Notes: generated by a model not told the origin, from the letters alone. Shown: positions 34,021 to 43,940, counted from the first letter of the stretch. The stretch is DNA of 64,000 bases from Rhizomicrobium electricum (GCF_011762045.1 NZ_JAASQS010000001.1:397868-461867), one strand, 5' to 3'. Numbers and translations are program-made.

Positions 34021-34955
34021 CGGTTCGACAGAAGCTCACAGAGTTTCGGCAGTTCGGTGAACAGATCGCCGACAAGACCGTAATCGGCGATCTGGAAAAT
34101 CGGCGCTTCTTCGTCCTTGTTGATGGCGACGATGACCTTCGAGTCCTTCATGCCGGCGAGATGTTGGATGGCACCGGAGATGCCGACCGCGATGTAAAGA
34201 TCGGGCGCGACGATCTTGCCCGTCTGGCCGACCTGGAAATCATTGGGCGCATAGCCGGCATCGACCGCAGCACGGCTGGCGCCGATGGCGGCACCGAGTG
34301 CATCGGCGAGTTTTTCCATCAGAACGAAGTTTTCCTTCGAACCGAGACCACGGCCGCCGGACACCACGATGCGAGCGGCGGTGAGTTCCGGGCGTTCCGA
34401 CTTGACGACTTCGCGGCCGACGAAGGCCGACTGCGCCGGATCTGCGGCAGGAGCGACCGTTTCGACGGAGGCCGAACCGCCCTCTTCCGCGGGCGAGAAC
34501 GCGGTGGTGCGGACGGTGATGACCTTGCGCTTGTCCTTGGTCTGCACCGTCGCCAGCGCATTACCCGCGTAGATCGGGCGAACGAAGGTATCGGGCGCCT
34601 TCACCGCAACGATATCGGAGATCTGCATCACGTCGAGCAAGGCGGCGACACGCGGCATCACGTTTTTGCCGAACGTCGTGGCAGGCGCCAGGATCGCGTC
34701 ATAATTCTCCGCGAGCGAAAGGATCAGTGCCGTCAAAGGCTCGGCGAGACCCTGTTCGTAGGCGGGTGCATCGGCGTGAAGCACTTTTTCCACACCGGTG
34801 ATGCGCGCCGCGGCGGATGCGACTTCCGTCGCGCCTTTACCAGCGACCAGCACATGCACGGAACCGGAGCCGAGTTCCTGCGCGGCCGTGACCGTGGTGC
34901 GCGTAGCCGGCGAAAGCAGAGCGCTGTCGTGTTCGGCGAGGACGAGAACGGCCAT
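34017..34955 (-). CDS. etfA: electron transfer flavoprotein alpha subunit
   Basis: 312 aa. The N-terminal domain [20 protein letters not shown] is followed by the C-terminal FAD-binding domain with [83 protein letters not shown], all diagnostic. It forms a heterodimer with EtfB and accepts electrons from the acyl-CoA dehydrogenases here, including isovaleryl-CoA dehydrogenase at 56075. It starts one base after the etfB stop. Confidence 0.95.
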
Positions 34956-34956
34956 G

Positions 34957-35706
34957 TCAGATCACCTTCGCTTCATTCTTGAGCTTGTCGACCAGCGTGG
35001 CGGCGTCGGCCACCTTGACGCCCGCCTTACGCTTTGGCGGCTCTTCCACCTTCAGCGTGACGAGACGCGGAGCGATATCGACGTCGAGATCGACGGCAAA
35101 GGTCGTCTCGAGCGGCTTTTTCTTCGCCTTCATGATATTGGGAAGGCTGGCATAGCGCGGCGTGTTGAGACGCAAATCGGTCGTCACCACGGCCGGCAGC
35201 GCGAGGCTGACCGTTTCTAGACCGCCATCGATCTCGCGCGTGACCACGGCACGGCCCTCTTCGAGAGCGAGCTTGGACGCAAAGGTTCCCTGCGGCCAGC
35301 CCAGCAGTGCCGCCAGCATCTGACCGGTCTGGTTGGAATCGTCGTCGATTGCCTGCTTGCCGAGAATAGCAAGGCCGATCTCTTCGCGCTTGGCGATGGC
35401 GGCGATCAGCTTGGCCACGGCCAAGGGTTCGACGGCTTCATCGGTCTGGATCAGAATGGCGCGGTCGGCGCCCATGGCCAGCGCGGCGCGCAAGGTTTCC
35501 TGCGCTTGCGCCGGTCCGATCGAAACGACGACGATCTCCTGCGCCTTTCCAGCCTCTTTCAGCCGCACGGCTTCTTCGACGGCGATTTCGTCGAAGGGAT
35601 TCATCGAGAATTTGACGTTGGTGGTCTCGACGCCCGATCCATCGGCCTTGACCCGGACCTTGACGTTGTAGTCGACCACGCGCTTGACGGCGACAAGGAC
35701 TTTCAT
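34957..35706 (-). CDS. etfB: electron transfer flavoprotein beta subunit
   Basis: 249 aa starting [20 protein letters not shown], with the ETF-beta signature near [35 protein letters not shown] precedes the ATG at 35706, which overlaps the thioesterase stop as ATGA; a longer frame would run into that gene. Partner of EtfA. Confidence 0.95.
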   Translation of the reverse strand: MKVLVAVKRVVDYNVKVRVKADGSGVETTNVKFSMNPFDEIAVEEAVRLKEAGKAQEIVVVSIGPAQAQETLRAALAMGADRAILIQTDEAVEPLAVAKLIAAIAKREEIGLAILGKQAIDDDSNQTGQMLAALLGWPQGTFASKLALEEGRAVVTREIDGGLETVSLALPAVVTTDLRLNTPRYASLPNIMKAKKKPLETTFAVDLDVDIAPRLVTLKVEEPPKRKAGVKVADAATLVDKLKNEAKVI

Positions 35707-36251
35707 GCTTCCTCCGGTTCGAGTTGGCGGGCGGGCACCCCGAAACCGCGGTCGGCTTCGCGCCACGCGGCGATCCAGCCCGGCAGTTGCGGCGTGACCG
35801 CAGCCTCGCCCAATGCGTCAGCCATCTCAGCCGGCGCCACCATTCCTTCAGATCCCAGAAACGCACCGCGGATCATCGACTGACAGGCCAGAACCGCACC
35901 AGCCGCGATGCGATGCTCGATGTAAAACCAGCGCTCGTCCCAACCGATCAAGCGGCTGACGAGTTCCATACGCTGGAAGGGCCGCAAAGGACGGCGATAA
36001 CGCACAATGCAGCCGGCGATCACCGCCTGCCAATGATGATGCCACATCGCCCGCCATAGCCCCGTGCGCAGGATGAGATCGACGCGACCGACATCCATCA
36101 ACGCGAGATAGCGGGCATTGTTCATATGGACATTGTAGTCGAGGTCGTTGGGCAACACGTGGAACGCCAGCCGTGACTCGCCGAGCAGTCCCAGCCGGGG
36201 GCGGAACGGCGCGGCGAGTGCTGTGCCCAACATGCGCACGGCTGCGGTCAT
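35703..36251 (-). CDS. acyl-CoA thioesterase-like hotdog protein (THEM6-like)
   Basis: 182 aa. A hotdog fold of the 4HBT type is suggested by [33 protein letters not shown], where the NDLDxNxHMNNxxY pattern matches thioesterase-like THEM6 proteins, and by [34 protein letters not shown]. Start at 36251 has GGAG seven bases upstream; 36290 is an alternative. It lies 13 bases after the acyl-CoA dehydrogenase gene and overlaps etfB, so it is part of the operon and may release CoA from dead-end acyl-CoA. Confidence 0.8.
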   Translation of the reverse strand: MTAAVRMLGTALAAPFRPRLGLLGESRLAFHVLPNDLDYNVHMNNARYLALMDVGRVDLILRTGLWRAMWHHHWQAVIAGCIVRYRRPLRPFQRMELVSRLIGWDERWFYIEHRIAAGAVLACQSMIRGAFLGSEGMVAPAEMADALGEAAVTPQLPGWIAAWREADRGFGVPARQLEPEEA

Positions 36252-36264
36252 TACGTGGCTCCGA

Positions 36265-38055
36265 TCAGAACGCGGCCTCGGGAAACTCAATCATTGTGGA
36301 CCCGCCCGCCATGATCGACGAGAACAACGCTCCGGTCTGCGGCAGAACCCTGTCCATGAAGAACGCACCGGTGGCGAGCTTGGCGCGATAGAAATCGTCC
36401 TCGCCCGTCTTTTCCTCGAGTTTCTTCAGCGACACCTCGGCCATGCGCGCCCATTGATAGGCGAGTGCGACGAGACCGAAGAGACGCAGATACTCGGTCG
36501 CCGCCGCGCCGGCTTCTTCCGGACGCTTGAGGCCGACCTTGGCGATCTGGCCCGTCGCCTGCTGCAAGCGCACGAAGGCCTTGGTCAGCGGGTCGACATA
36601 GCGCGACAGCGCGGGATTGTCCGAACGCGACTGAATGAACTCTGCAACCGGATGGAAGAAGCTGCGCAGATTGCGGCCCATATGCGCACCGAGCTTGCGG
36701 CCGACGAGATCGAGCGCCTGCACGCCGTTGGTGCCCTCATAGACCTGGGCGATGCGGGCATCGCGGACATACTGCTCCATGCCGTGCTCGCGGATATAAC
36801 CGTGACCGCCCATCACCTGAACGCCATGATTGGCCGTTTCGAATCCGTAGTCGGTGAACAACGCCTTCACGATCGGCGTCATCAGGGCGACGAAATCTTC
36901 CGCCTCCTGCTTCGCCTTGGGATCGTCGGTGTGCGCGGCGATATCGACAGCCTGCCCGACCCAGGCGCCGAGCGCGCGGCAGCCTTCCGCGGCGGCGCGC
37001 ATAGAAAGCAGCATGCGGCGAACATCGGGATGAACGATGATCGGATCGGCGGGCTTGTCGGGATACTTGGCGCCCGACAGCGACCGGCCCTGCAAGCGCT
37101 CGCGCGCATACGCCACCGCGCCTTGATAGGAGACTTCGGCGAGGCCGAGACCTTGCAAGCCGACGGCAAGCCGCTCTTCGTTCATCATCGTGAACATCGA
37201 GCGCATGCCCTTGTGCGGCGAACCGACCAGCCACGCGGTCGCCTCGTCGAAATTGAGCACGCAGGTCGCGGACGCCTTGATGCCCATCTTGTGCTCGATG
37301 GCGCCGCAGGAAACGCCATTGCGCTTGCCCGGCGTGCCGTCGGCGTTGGGCAGGAATTTCGGTACCAGGAACAGGCTGATGCCTTTGATACCTGGCGGTG
37401 CATCGGGAAGACGCGCGAGCACGAAATGGATGATGTTCTCGGTGAGATCGTGCTCGCCGGCGGAGATGAAGATCTTCGTGCCGGAAAGACGATAAGTGCC
37501 GTCGTCGTTCGGTACCGCCTTGGTGCGGCAGAGACCGAGATCGGTGCCGCAATGCGGCTCGGTCAAACACATCGTGCCGGACCAGGTGCCTTCGACCAGC
37601 TTCGGCATATAGCGCTCTTTCAGCTCATCGCTGCCGTGCGCCACCAAGGCTTTGCAGGCGCCCTGCGTCAGGCCGGGATAAAGACCGAACGACAGATTGG
37701 CCGAACAGATCATCTCGGTGATGAGGACATTGACGATATTCGGAATGCCTTGGCCGCCATAGGCCGGATCGGCCGTGATCGATGTCCAGCCGCCTTCACG
37801 GAAGGTTTTATAGGCTTCGATAAAGCCCTTCGGCGTACGCACGACGCCGTTCTCGAACTGGCAGCCTTCCTCGTCGCCGCTACGGTTGAGCGGGAACAGC
37901 ACTTCCTCGCAAACCTTGGCCGCCTCTTCGAGCACGGGATCGAAGAGTTCCGGTGTCATGTCTTCGAGGCCGGGCAGAGACGACAGCGCGGCACCGTCGT
38001 GCAGTTCGTAAAGGACGAAGCGCATGTCGCGCAGGGGAGCCTTGTACGTTGCCAT
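36265..38055 (-). CDS. fadE: acyl-CoA dehydrogenase, long FadE/DmdC-like form
   Basis: 596 aa, longer than classical 380-aa enzymes because of a C-terminal extension domain. MCLTEPHCGTDLG and KIFISAGEHDLTENI are FAD/substrate-binding segments, and GVQVMGGHGYIREHGMEQYVRDARIAQVYEGTNGVQALDLVGRKL is the conserved C-terminal block with the catalytic-loop Glu-Gly-Thr region. The first step of beta-oxidation, reducing ETF. It starts four bases after the fadN-like stop. A fadN-fadA-fadE grouping occurs in Bacillus; here the same three functions sit with ETF genes. Confidence 0.92.
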   Translation of the reverse strand: MATYKAPLRDMRFVLYELHDGAALSSLPGLEDMTPELFDPVLEEAAKVCEEVLFPLNRSGDEEGCQFENGVVRTPKGFIEAYKTFREGGWTSITADPAYGGQGIPNIVNVLITEMICSANLSFGLYPGLTQGACKALVAHGSDELKERYMPKLVEGTWSGTMCLTEPHCGTDLGLCRTKAVPNDDGTYRLSGTKIFISAGEHDLTENIIHFVLARLPDAPPGIKGISLFLVPKFLPNADGTPGKRNGVSCGAIEHKMGIKASATCVLNFDEATAWLVGSPHKGMRSMFTMMNEERLAVGLQGLGLAEVSYQGAVAYARERLQGRSLSGAKYPDKPADPIIVHPDVRRMLLSMRAAAEGCRALGAWVGQAVDIAAHTDDPKAKQEAEDFVALMTPIVKALFTDYGFETANHGVQVMGGHGYIREHGMEQYVRDARIAQVYEGTNGVQALDLVGRKLGAHMGRNLRSFFHPVAEFIQSRSDNPALSRYVDPLTKAFVRLQQATGQIAKVGLKRPEEAGAAATEYLRLFGLVALAYQWARMAEVSLKKLEEKTGEDDFYRAKLATGAFFMDRVLPQTGALFSSIMAGGSTMIEFPEAAF

Positions 38056-38059
38056 GATG

Positions 38060-40372
38060 TCAGTTCCTCAGAGGCTTGCCGGTTTCGAGGACGTGTTCGA
38101 TCCGCGCCAGCGTGTCGGGATGATGCAGCAGTTTCTGGAAGCGGCTGAATTCGAGCGCGAGCACATCGCTTTCGCGCAGCGTGCGGGTGACGTCGGTATC
38201 GCCGCCCGACAACACTTCGGCGAGCGTGCCCGAAACGACGAGATCATGCTTGGTCGCCAGACCGCGGCGATGGAAGCTCTCCGCCGCCAGCCCCATCGCC
38301 ACCGCAGCGCTTTCGCCGGGCAGCACGAACTCGGGCTCCTGCGGCGGGACGTAATCGCGTGCCAGTTCCAACGCCTTCGCCTTGGCGTCGGCCAGAAGAC
38401 GATAGCGGTTCATGGTGATGCCGTCGTTGGGCTTCAAGAACAGCAGCTCTTTCGCCTCGGCCGCGGACTTGGCGACCGTAGCGGTCGAGATCATCTCGAA
38501 CACTTTGGCGACGGCAGGCATCGGGCCTTTTGGCAATTTGCCCAACGTCGACCAGCGATGCAGCATCTCCTTGCAACCGCCCCAGGCCGGGATCAGGCCG
38601 ACGCCGCATTCGACAAGACCGATGTAGCTTTCGGCGTGCGCTTGCAGCGCGTCGCAATGAAGGAGGATCTCGCAGCCGCCGCCGAGTGCGAGGCCGGATG
38701 GGGCACCGACCACAGGGAACGGCGCGTATTTGAGCCCTTTGTAGACCGCCTGCCCTTCCGTGATCATCTGTTCGAGGATCGGCCATGCGGCAATGTTCAC
38801 GGCAAACAAGGCAAGCCCGAGATTGGCGCCGGCAGAGAAAGCGGTGCCCTCGTTGTAGATCACCATCGCCTTGAAATCGCGGGCGACGAGCTTGGTCGCC
38901 TTGGCGAGCAGAGCCATGATGTCGGCGTCGATGGTGTTGAGCTTCGAGGTGAATTCGAAGCAGGCAACGCCGTCGCCGATGTCCCACAACGCAGCCGAGC
39001 CGTTTTTCAGCAATGGCTCACGGGTGCGCTTGATGTCTTCCAGCAACAGCACACCGTCCGGGCGGACGATGTCGTGATATGCGCCGTCCGGGCCGAGCAT
39101 CTGGCGACGGCCATTTTCGACGCGATAGAACGGACGTCCCGCGGCGGTGCGGAGCAGCTCCGGGACCGGCAGGCCGTCTTTCTCCAGCCGCGCGACGAAC
39201 CACTCGGTGCCGAGACGGTCGATCATTTCGAACGGGCCCTGCTTCCAGGCATAGCCGAGGCGCATGGCTTCATCGACCGAAGCGATATCGTCGGCGACTT
39301 CCGGCACCAGCATCGCGGCATAGGACAGCGTGCGCGCCATCACCGCCCAGGCATACCGACCGGCCTTGGTGTCGGACGCAAGTTGCGCCTTGATGTCTTT
39401 CGGAATGTCGAGGTCGGCCTTTTGCTGCGGCCGGTATTCGCCAGTCTTGAGCGACAGGGTTTCCTTGACCTTGGCGCCGCCGTCGCGATTGAGACGATAA
39501 AACCCGCCCTTGCCTTTGCGGCCGGTATAACCCTCGGCCAGCATGCGATCGATCAGCGGCAGATCGCGGACCGCCTGCTGATAGGGATCGTTCTTGGGCA
39601 ATGCAGCGGTCATGCTGGCGTGGATGTGCGGCATGAGGTCGAGGCCGACGAGATCGAGCAAGCCGAACACGCCGGTCTTAGGAAAGCCCATCGGCTTGCC
39701 CATCACCGCATCGGCTTCTTCGACTTCAAGGCCGAGATCGAACGCCTCCACCACGGCCGTCTGCAGCCAATAGACGCCGAGACGATTGCCGATGAAGCCG
39801 GGACGATCCTTGCAATGCACCACGCTCTTGCCGAGCTTGAAGTCGGCGAAGCGTTCGACGGCTTCCAGAGCGTCGGGGCGCGTCTGCGGGCTGGTCACGA
39901 TTTCCAACAGGCGCATATAGCGCGGCGGATTGAAGAAATGGGTGATGAGAAAATCGCGCGCGAAGGTCTCGCCGAGGCCCTTGGTCAACGCGGCGAGCGG
40001 AATGGTGGAGGTGTTGGACGACACCACCGATCCGGCTTTGCGCACCGCATCGATACGGCGATAGAGCGCCTGCTTGACGTCCAGCTTTTCGACCACCGCT
40101 TCGATGATCCAGTCGCAATCGGCGAGCTTGGCGAGATCGTCTTCGGTATTGCCGGGCGTGACTAGCCGGGCAGCGGCCTTGGACATGAACGGCGCCGGAT
40201 CGGCCTTCTGCATCTTGGCGATGGCGCCTTCGGCGATGGCGTTGCGGTTGTCGGCGCCCTTCGGAACGATGTCGAGCAGCAGCACGGGCACGCCCGCGTT
40301 GGCGACGTGGGCGGCGATTCCGGCCCCCATGACGCCGGCGCCGATGACGGCGACTTTGGCGATTTCTGCCAT
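38060..40372 (-). CDS. fadN: 3-hydroxyacyl-CoA dehydrogenase/enoyl-CoA hydratase fusion (FadN-like)
   Basis: 770 aa. The dehydrogenase half is N-terminal (VAVIGAGVMGAGIAAHVANAGVPVLLLDI NAD motif at about 6-30; SNTSTIPLAAL; THFFNPPRYMRLLEIV with the catalytic His). The crotonase half is C-terminal (YNEGTAFSAGANLGLAL oxyanion region). This order is the reverse of FadB/FadJ and matches FadN. The ATG at 40372 shares a base with the thiolase stop (TGATG); a longer frame from 40420 overlaps that gene. It performs hydration and 3-hydroxy oxidation; its partner thiolase is the gene just upstream. Confidence 0.93.
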   Translation of the reverse strand: MAEIAKVAVIGAGVMGAGIAAHVANAGVPVLLLDIVPKGADNRNAIAEGAIAKMQKADPAPFMSKAAARLVTPGNTEDDLAKLADCDWIIEAVVEKLDVKQALYRRIDAVRKAGSVVSSNTSTIPLAALTKGLGETFARDFLITHFFNPPRYMRLLEIVTSPQTRPDALEAVERFADFKLGKSVVHCKDRPGFIGNRLGVYWLQTAVVEAFDLGLEVEEADAVMGKPMGFPKTGVFGLLDLVGLDLMPHIHASMTAALPKNDPYQQAVRDLPLIDRMLAEGYTGRKGKGGFYRLNRDGGAKVKETLSLKTGEYRPQQKADLDIPKDIKAQLASDTKAGRYAWAVMARTLSYAAMLVPEVADDIASVDEAMRLGYAWKQGPFEMIDRLGTEWFVARLEKDGLPVPELLRTAAGRPFYRVENGRRQMLGPDGAYHDIVRPDGVLLLEDIKRTREPLLKNGSAALWDIGDGVACFEFTSKLNTIDADIMALLAKATKLVARDFKAMVIYNEGTAFSAGANLGLALFAVNIAAWPILEQMITEGQAVYKGLKYAPFPVVGAPSGLALGGGCEILLHCDALQAHAESYIGLVECGVGLIPAWGGCKEMLHRWSTLGKLPKGPMPAVAKVFEMISTATVAKSAAEAKELLFLKPNDGITMNRYRLLADAKAKALELARDYVPPQEPEFVLPGESAAVAMGLAAESFHRRGLATKHDLVVSGTLAEVLSGGDTDVTRTLRESDVLALEFSRFQKLLHHPDTLARIEHVLETGKPLRN

Positions 40373-41508
40373 CACACCGCCTCCAGGACCGTCGCGATGC
40401 CCTGCCCGCCGCCGATGCACATGGTGGCGAGCGCATAGCGGCCGCCGGTGCGCTTCAGAAGCGACGCGGCCTTGCCCGTGATGCGCGCGCCCGAAGCACC
40501 GAGCGGATGGCCGACGGCAATGGCGCCGCCGTCGATGTTGACCTTGGCGGGATCGAGATCGAGGTCGCGGATACAGGCCAGCGCCTGGGCAGCGAAGGCT
40601 TCGTTGAGTTCGACCACATCGAGCGCCGTCGCCTTGATACCGGCACGCGCCAGCGCTTTGCGGCTGGCTTCGATCGGGCCGATGCCCATGATCTCGGGCG
40701 CCACACCGGCAATCGCGATCGAGGCGACGCGAGCAAACGGCTTCAGGCCATTCTTGTCGGCATATTCGGCGGAGCAGACGATCGTGGCGGCGGCACCGTC
40801 GGTCAGCGGCGACGACGTGCCGGCAGTGACGGTCCCTTCGGCGGTGAAGGCGGGCTTCAACTGCGCCAGGGCTTCCGGCGAGGTGTCGGTCCGGATGCAG
40901 CCGTCGGTATCGACGATGCCCTTCTTGGTATCGACCGGGATGATCTCATCCTTGAAGTAGCCGGCGGCTTGCGCCTTGGCAGCCCGTTGATGGGACTGGA
41001 AGGCGAAGGCTTCCTGATCGGCGCGCGAGATATCCCATTGGCGGGCGACGTTCTCGGCGGTGTCACCCATGCCCATATAGGCGCCAGGCAGGGAGCGGGC
41101 GAGGTCGGGGTGGGGAAACAGGTTGAATCCTGTCATCGGTACGCGGGTCATACTCTCGACCCCCGCACAGATGAATGCCTCGCCCGCTCCCATCTGGATA
41201 GCTCCGGCAGCGGTATGAATGCCTTGCATGGAAGAACCGCAGAAGCGGTTGATGGTCTGGCCGCCGACGGTCTGCGGCAGACCCGCCATCAGCACGACGA
41301 GGCGGGCCATGTTGAGCCCCTGCTCGCCTTCGGGAATGGCGCAGCCGAGCAGAAGATCCTCGATATCGGCGGCGTTGATGCCGCTGCGCGCGACGAATTT
41401 CTTGACGAGCTGGGCCGCCATTTCATCCGGCCGCGTTCCGGCCAGAGCGCCTTTCTTGGCGACGGTGAATGGCGTGCGCGCGTATCCCGCGATGACGACG
41501 GTCTTCAT
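40372..41508 (-). CDS. fadA: 3-ketoacyl-CoA thiolase of the beta-oxidation operon
   Basis: 378 aa. Nucleophile Cys is in INRFCGSSMQG (about 89), the His in GHPLGASGAR, the second Cys in MCIGGGQG. GGAGAG is six bases before the ATG. It overlaps the FadN-like gene by one base. Third thiolase in the window, here clearly tied to fatty-acid oxidation. A hairpin lies in the 55-base gap from the MerR gene. Confidence 0.93.
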   Translation of the reverse strand: MKTVVIAGYARTPFTVAKKGALAGTRPDEMAAQLVKKFVARSGINAADIEDLLLGCAIPEGEQGLNMARLVVLMAGLPQTVGGQTINRFCGSSMQGIHTAAGAIQMGAGEAFICAGVESMTRVPMTGFNLFPHPDLARSLPGAYMGMGDTAENVARQWDISRADQEAFAFQSHQRAAKAQAAGYFKDEIIPVDTKKGIVDTDGCIRTDTSPEALAQLKPAFTAEGTVTAGTSSPLTDGAAATIVCSAEYADKNGLKPFARVASIAIAGVAPEIMGIGPIEASRKALARAGIKATALDVVELNEAFAAQALACIRDLDLDPAKVNIDGGAIAVGHPLGASGARITGKAASLLKRTGGRYALATMCIGGGQGIATVLEAV

Positions 41509-41540
41509 CGGTTTCTCTCCAGACTGGTTGAGGCCGGAGA

Positions 41541-41561
41541 GAAAGAAGACTGCCTTCTTTC
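41541..41561 (-). other. hairpin between the MerR gene and fadA
   Basis: GAAAGAAG-ACTGC-CTTCTTTC, a perfect 8-bp stem with a 5-base loop, occupies most of the intergenic gap. It is AT-rich and lacks a T-run in the direction of transcription. It may be an RNA stem tuning expression between regulator and enzyme genes, or an operator. Confidence 0.5.
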
Positions 41562-41563
41562 CG

Positions 41564-41956
41564 TCAGGCCGGTTCGACGGCGCCCTTCTGTGCCAGGGCT
41601 TCGACGGTGAGCTTTTCGATATCCTTGAGTTCGCGCAGGGTCTGATCCAGCGCCCGGCGCTGCTCTTCCAACTGGCGCGAACGCTCGCGCACCTTGGTCA
41701 GCAACAGCTGCATCTGCTCGGTCTGGGTCACATCGACCACGTAGAGGTCGAGAAACTCCTTGATCTCCTTGATCGAGAAGCCGAGCCGCTTGCCGCGCAG
41801 GATCAAGATCATCCGAGCCCGGTCGCGATGTGTGTAGACCCGCGTCGCTCCGGCACGCTGCGGTGCGATCAAGCCCTGGTCCTCGTAGAAGCGGATGGTG
41901 CGGGGCGTGATGTCCAGATCGCGCGCGAGTTCGGTTACCGAATAGATCTTTTCCAT
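41564..41956 (-). CDS. MerR-family regulator, LiuR-like
   Basis: 130 aa. The N-terminal winged helix (MEKIYSVTELARDLDITPRTIRFYEDQGLIAPQRAGATRVYTHRDRARMILI) and a long dimerisation helix (about 80-120: QMQLLLTKVRERSRQLEEQRRALDQTLRELKDIEKL) are typical. No effector domain or metal-binding cysteines follow, matching LiuR-type regulators of branched-chain and fatty-acid degradation. Start at 41956 fits the family; 41980 is possible. It sits between fadD and fadA and may bind the palindromes at 43872 and 43927. Confidence 0.82.
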   Translation of the reverse strand: MEKIYSVTELARDLDITPRTIRFYEDQGLIAPQRAGATRVYTHRDRARMILILRGKRLGFSIKEIKEFLDLYVVDVTQTEQMQLLLTKVRERSRQLEEQRRALDQTLRELKDIEKLTVEALAQKGAVEPA

Positions 41957-42004
41957 GGCACGCATCCTTGGCCCAACCATCTCCGGCGACCGGTGATGAG
42001 CGTA

Positions 42005-42024
42005 TTGGGGAGGAAGCTCCCCAA
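42005..42024. other. perfect GC-rich hairpin between fadD and the MerR gene
   Basis: TTGGGGAG-GAAG-CTCCCCAA, 8-bp arms and a 4-base loop. It lies between the fadD stop (42085) and the MerR start (41956) on the minus strand. No T-run follows on either strand, so it is a weak terminator or an operator. Confidence 0.5.
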
Positions 42025-42084
42025 TTGGTCACCTTTCCGACGCGCATATTGAACAGATTCATGGACTTCTCCAAGAGGGGACAC

Positions 42085-43785
42085 CTACTCTGTAGTGCCG
42101 CTCACGGCGTGTTCTTGGGCAATCAGGTCTTTTTTCGAGAGTTTGCCCACCATGGTCTTGGGCAATTGCTGGCGGATCTCGATGATCTTCGGCATCTCGA
42201 TGCGCGACAGGTAACCGGCGAGGAATTCCTTGAGCTCGGTCGGCGTGGCGCGGTGGTTTTCGCGCAGACAGACGAACGCCTTCGGTGCCTGGCCGCGATA
42301 AGGATCGGGCACGCCGATCACCACCGCTTCGTTGACGGCAGGATGCTGGTACAGCGCCTCTTCGATCACTCGCGGATAAACGTTGTAGCCGCCGCAGAGG
42401 ATCACATCCTTGATACGGTCGACGAGATAGAGATAGCCGTCCTCGTCGAGATAGCCGATGTCGCCGGTGCGCAAGGCGCCGTCGGTCATCACTGCCTCGC
42501 TGTCCTTGGGACGCCCCCAATAGCCGGCCATCACCTGCGGCCCGCGCACGCAGATTTCACCCTTCTCGCCGACATCCATCTTTTGGGTGCGGGCGATCGG
42601 CGAATAAACCTCGATGATCGTACCGGGCAGCGGCAGACCGACCGAGCCCGCCTTGCCGCCGGTATCGAGCGGATTGCAGGTCGCAACCGGCGAGGTTTCC
42701 GAGAGACCGTAACCTTCGACCAAACGGCAGCCGGTGAGCGCTTCGAAACGGTTTTTCACTTCCAGCGGCAGCGGCGCACCGCCCGAAATGCAGGTCTGGA
42801 TCGACGACAGATCGGCGGAGCTATGTTCGGCGGCACCGATCAGTGCGGTGTAAATGGTCGGCACACCGGGGAACATGGTCGGCCGCTTCTTGGCGATGGT
42901 CTTCATCACCTGATCGAGTTCAAACCGCGGCAGAAGGATCAGTTCGGCCGCAAACGCGATCCCGAGATTCATGCCGACCGTCATGGCGAAGACGTGGAAC
43001 AGCGGCAGCGCCAGCATCATCCGCTCCTCGCCCGGACGCGGATCAGTCATCAGGCGGTAAAGCTGGTCGACATTGGCGGTGAGATTGCCGTGCGTGAGCA
43101 TCGCGCCCTTGGGCACGCCGGTGGTGCCGCCGGTATATTGCAGCACGGCCAAATCGCGCGCGGGATCGATTTCGGCGGGCTCGACCTTGCCGTCGTTGGC
43201 GATCAGCTTGTCGAAGCGAATATGGCGCAGATCGTTCGGCACCTCGGCGATTTCCGAGCGCTTGAACACCGAGAACAGCGCACCCTTGACCAGAGTCAGA
43301 GCCCCGCTCATCGGGCAGACGACGATGCGTTCGAGCGACGTCTCGCCCAGCGCCGCCGCCACCTTGGGATAGATCTGGCGGATGTCGAGAGTCACCATCA
43401 GCGTGGTGCCGGAATCCTCGATCTGGTGGCGCATCTCGCGCTCGACATAGAGCGGATTGAAATTGACCACCACGCCGCCCAGCCGCAGCACCGCGAAATA
43501 GCAGATCACGTAATACGGCGTGTTGGGCAGGCAGAGCCCGACACGGGTGCCCTTCTTCACGCCCAAATGCTGGAGGCCGCAGGCGGCGCGCGCCACGAGT
43601 TCGCCGAGTTCGCCATAGGTGGTGCGGCGGCCGAGGAAATCCATCGCCGGACGGTTCGGGAATTTCGCCACCGCCTGATCCAGGATCGCGGTAACCGGCG
43701 TGCAAGCGATCTGCGGATCGGGCGCAGCGCTTGCCGGCTCGGAGCGATAGTCGAACGAGGCTTCGGTGCTCATGCGGCTGCCCAC
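42085..43785 (-). CDS. fadD: long-chain fatty acid-CoA ligase
   Basis: 566-aa AMP-forming acyl-CoA synthetase. The P-loop-like A3 motif is YTGGTTGVPKGAMLTHGN. EGYGLSETSPV is A5, LRTGDIGYLDEDGYLYLVDRIKDVILCGGYNVYP contains the A7/A8 hinge, and the terminal KTMVGKLSKKDL carries the A10 Lys. GTG at 43785 with AGGGAG ten bases upstream is preferred; ATG at 43773 is four codons further and lacks a well-placed site. It activates imported fatty acids for the downstream fad genes. The region upstream contains several palindromes. Confidence 0.93.
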   Translation of the reverse strand: MGSRMSTEASFDYRSEPASAAPDPQIACTPVTAILDQAVAKFPNRPAMDFLGRRTTYGELGELVARAACGLQHLGVKKGTRVGLCLPNTPYYVICYFAVLRLGGVVVNFNPLYVEREMRHQIEDSGTTLMVTLDIRQIYPKVAAALGETSLERIVVCPMSGALTLVKGALFSVFKRSEIAEVPNDLRHIRFDKLIANDGKVEPAEIDPARDLAVLQYTGGTTGVPKGAMLTHGNLTANVDQLYRLMTDPRPGEERMMLALPLFHVFAMTVGMNLGIAFAAELILLPRFELDQVMKTIAKKRPTMFPGVPTIYTALIGAAEHSSADLSSIQTCISGGAPLPLEVKNRFEALTGCRLVEGYGLSETSPVATCNPLDTGGKAGSVGLPLPGTIIEVYSPIARTQKMDVGEKGEICVRGPQVMAGYWGRPKDSEAVMTDGALRTGDIGYLDEDGYLYLVDRIKDVILCGGYNVYPRVIEEALYQHPAVNEAVVIGVPDPYRGQAPKAFVCLRENHRATPTELKEFLAGYLSRIEMPKIIEIRQQLPKTMVGKLSKKDLIAQEHAVSGTTE

Positions 43786-43838
43786 GGTGCTGTATCTCCC
43801 TGCTGGCGGCATCTGACGCACCGCTCAAGCAACCTGAT

Positions 43839-43857
43839 TAGAATATCTCTAATTCTA
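43839..43857. promoter_or_regulatory. inverted repeat in the fadD promoter region
   Basis: TAGAAT (43839-43844) pairs with ATTCTA (43852-43857), spacer 7 bases, in an AT-rich stretch 54 bases before fadD. A regulator site or part of the promoter. Confidence 0.45.
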
Positions 43858-43871
43858 TTTCGTCAAGCACA

Positions 43872-43940
43872 TAACGTTTACGTCAGTGCAAAAAAATGCA
43901 GTGGTAACGCTAAAACTGACCCAGCATGACGTAATCGTTA
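43872..43940. promoter_or_regulatory. pair of LiuR-like palindromic sites upstream of fadD
   Basis: TAACGTTTACGTCA (43872-43885, plus) and TAACGATTACGTCA (43940-43927, minus) differ at one base. Each is a near-palindrome of the form TAACGT/ACGTCA. Their centres are 55 bp apart. The form resembles MerR-type LiuR operators as known for acyl-CoA regulons, and a LiuR-like gene lies 1.9 kb away. Confidence 0.5.
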
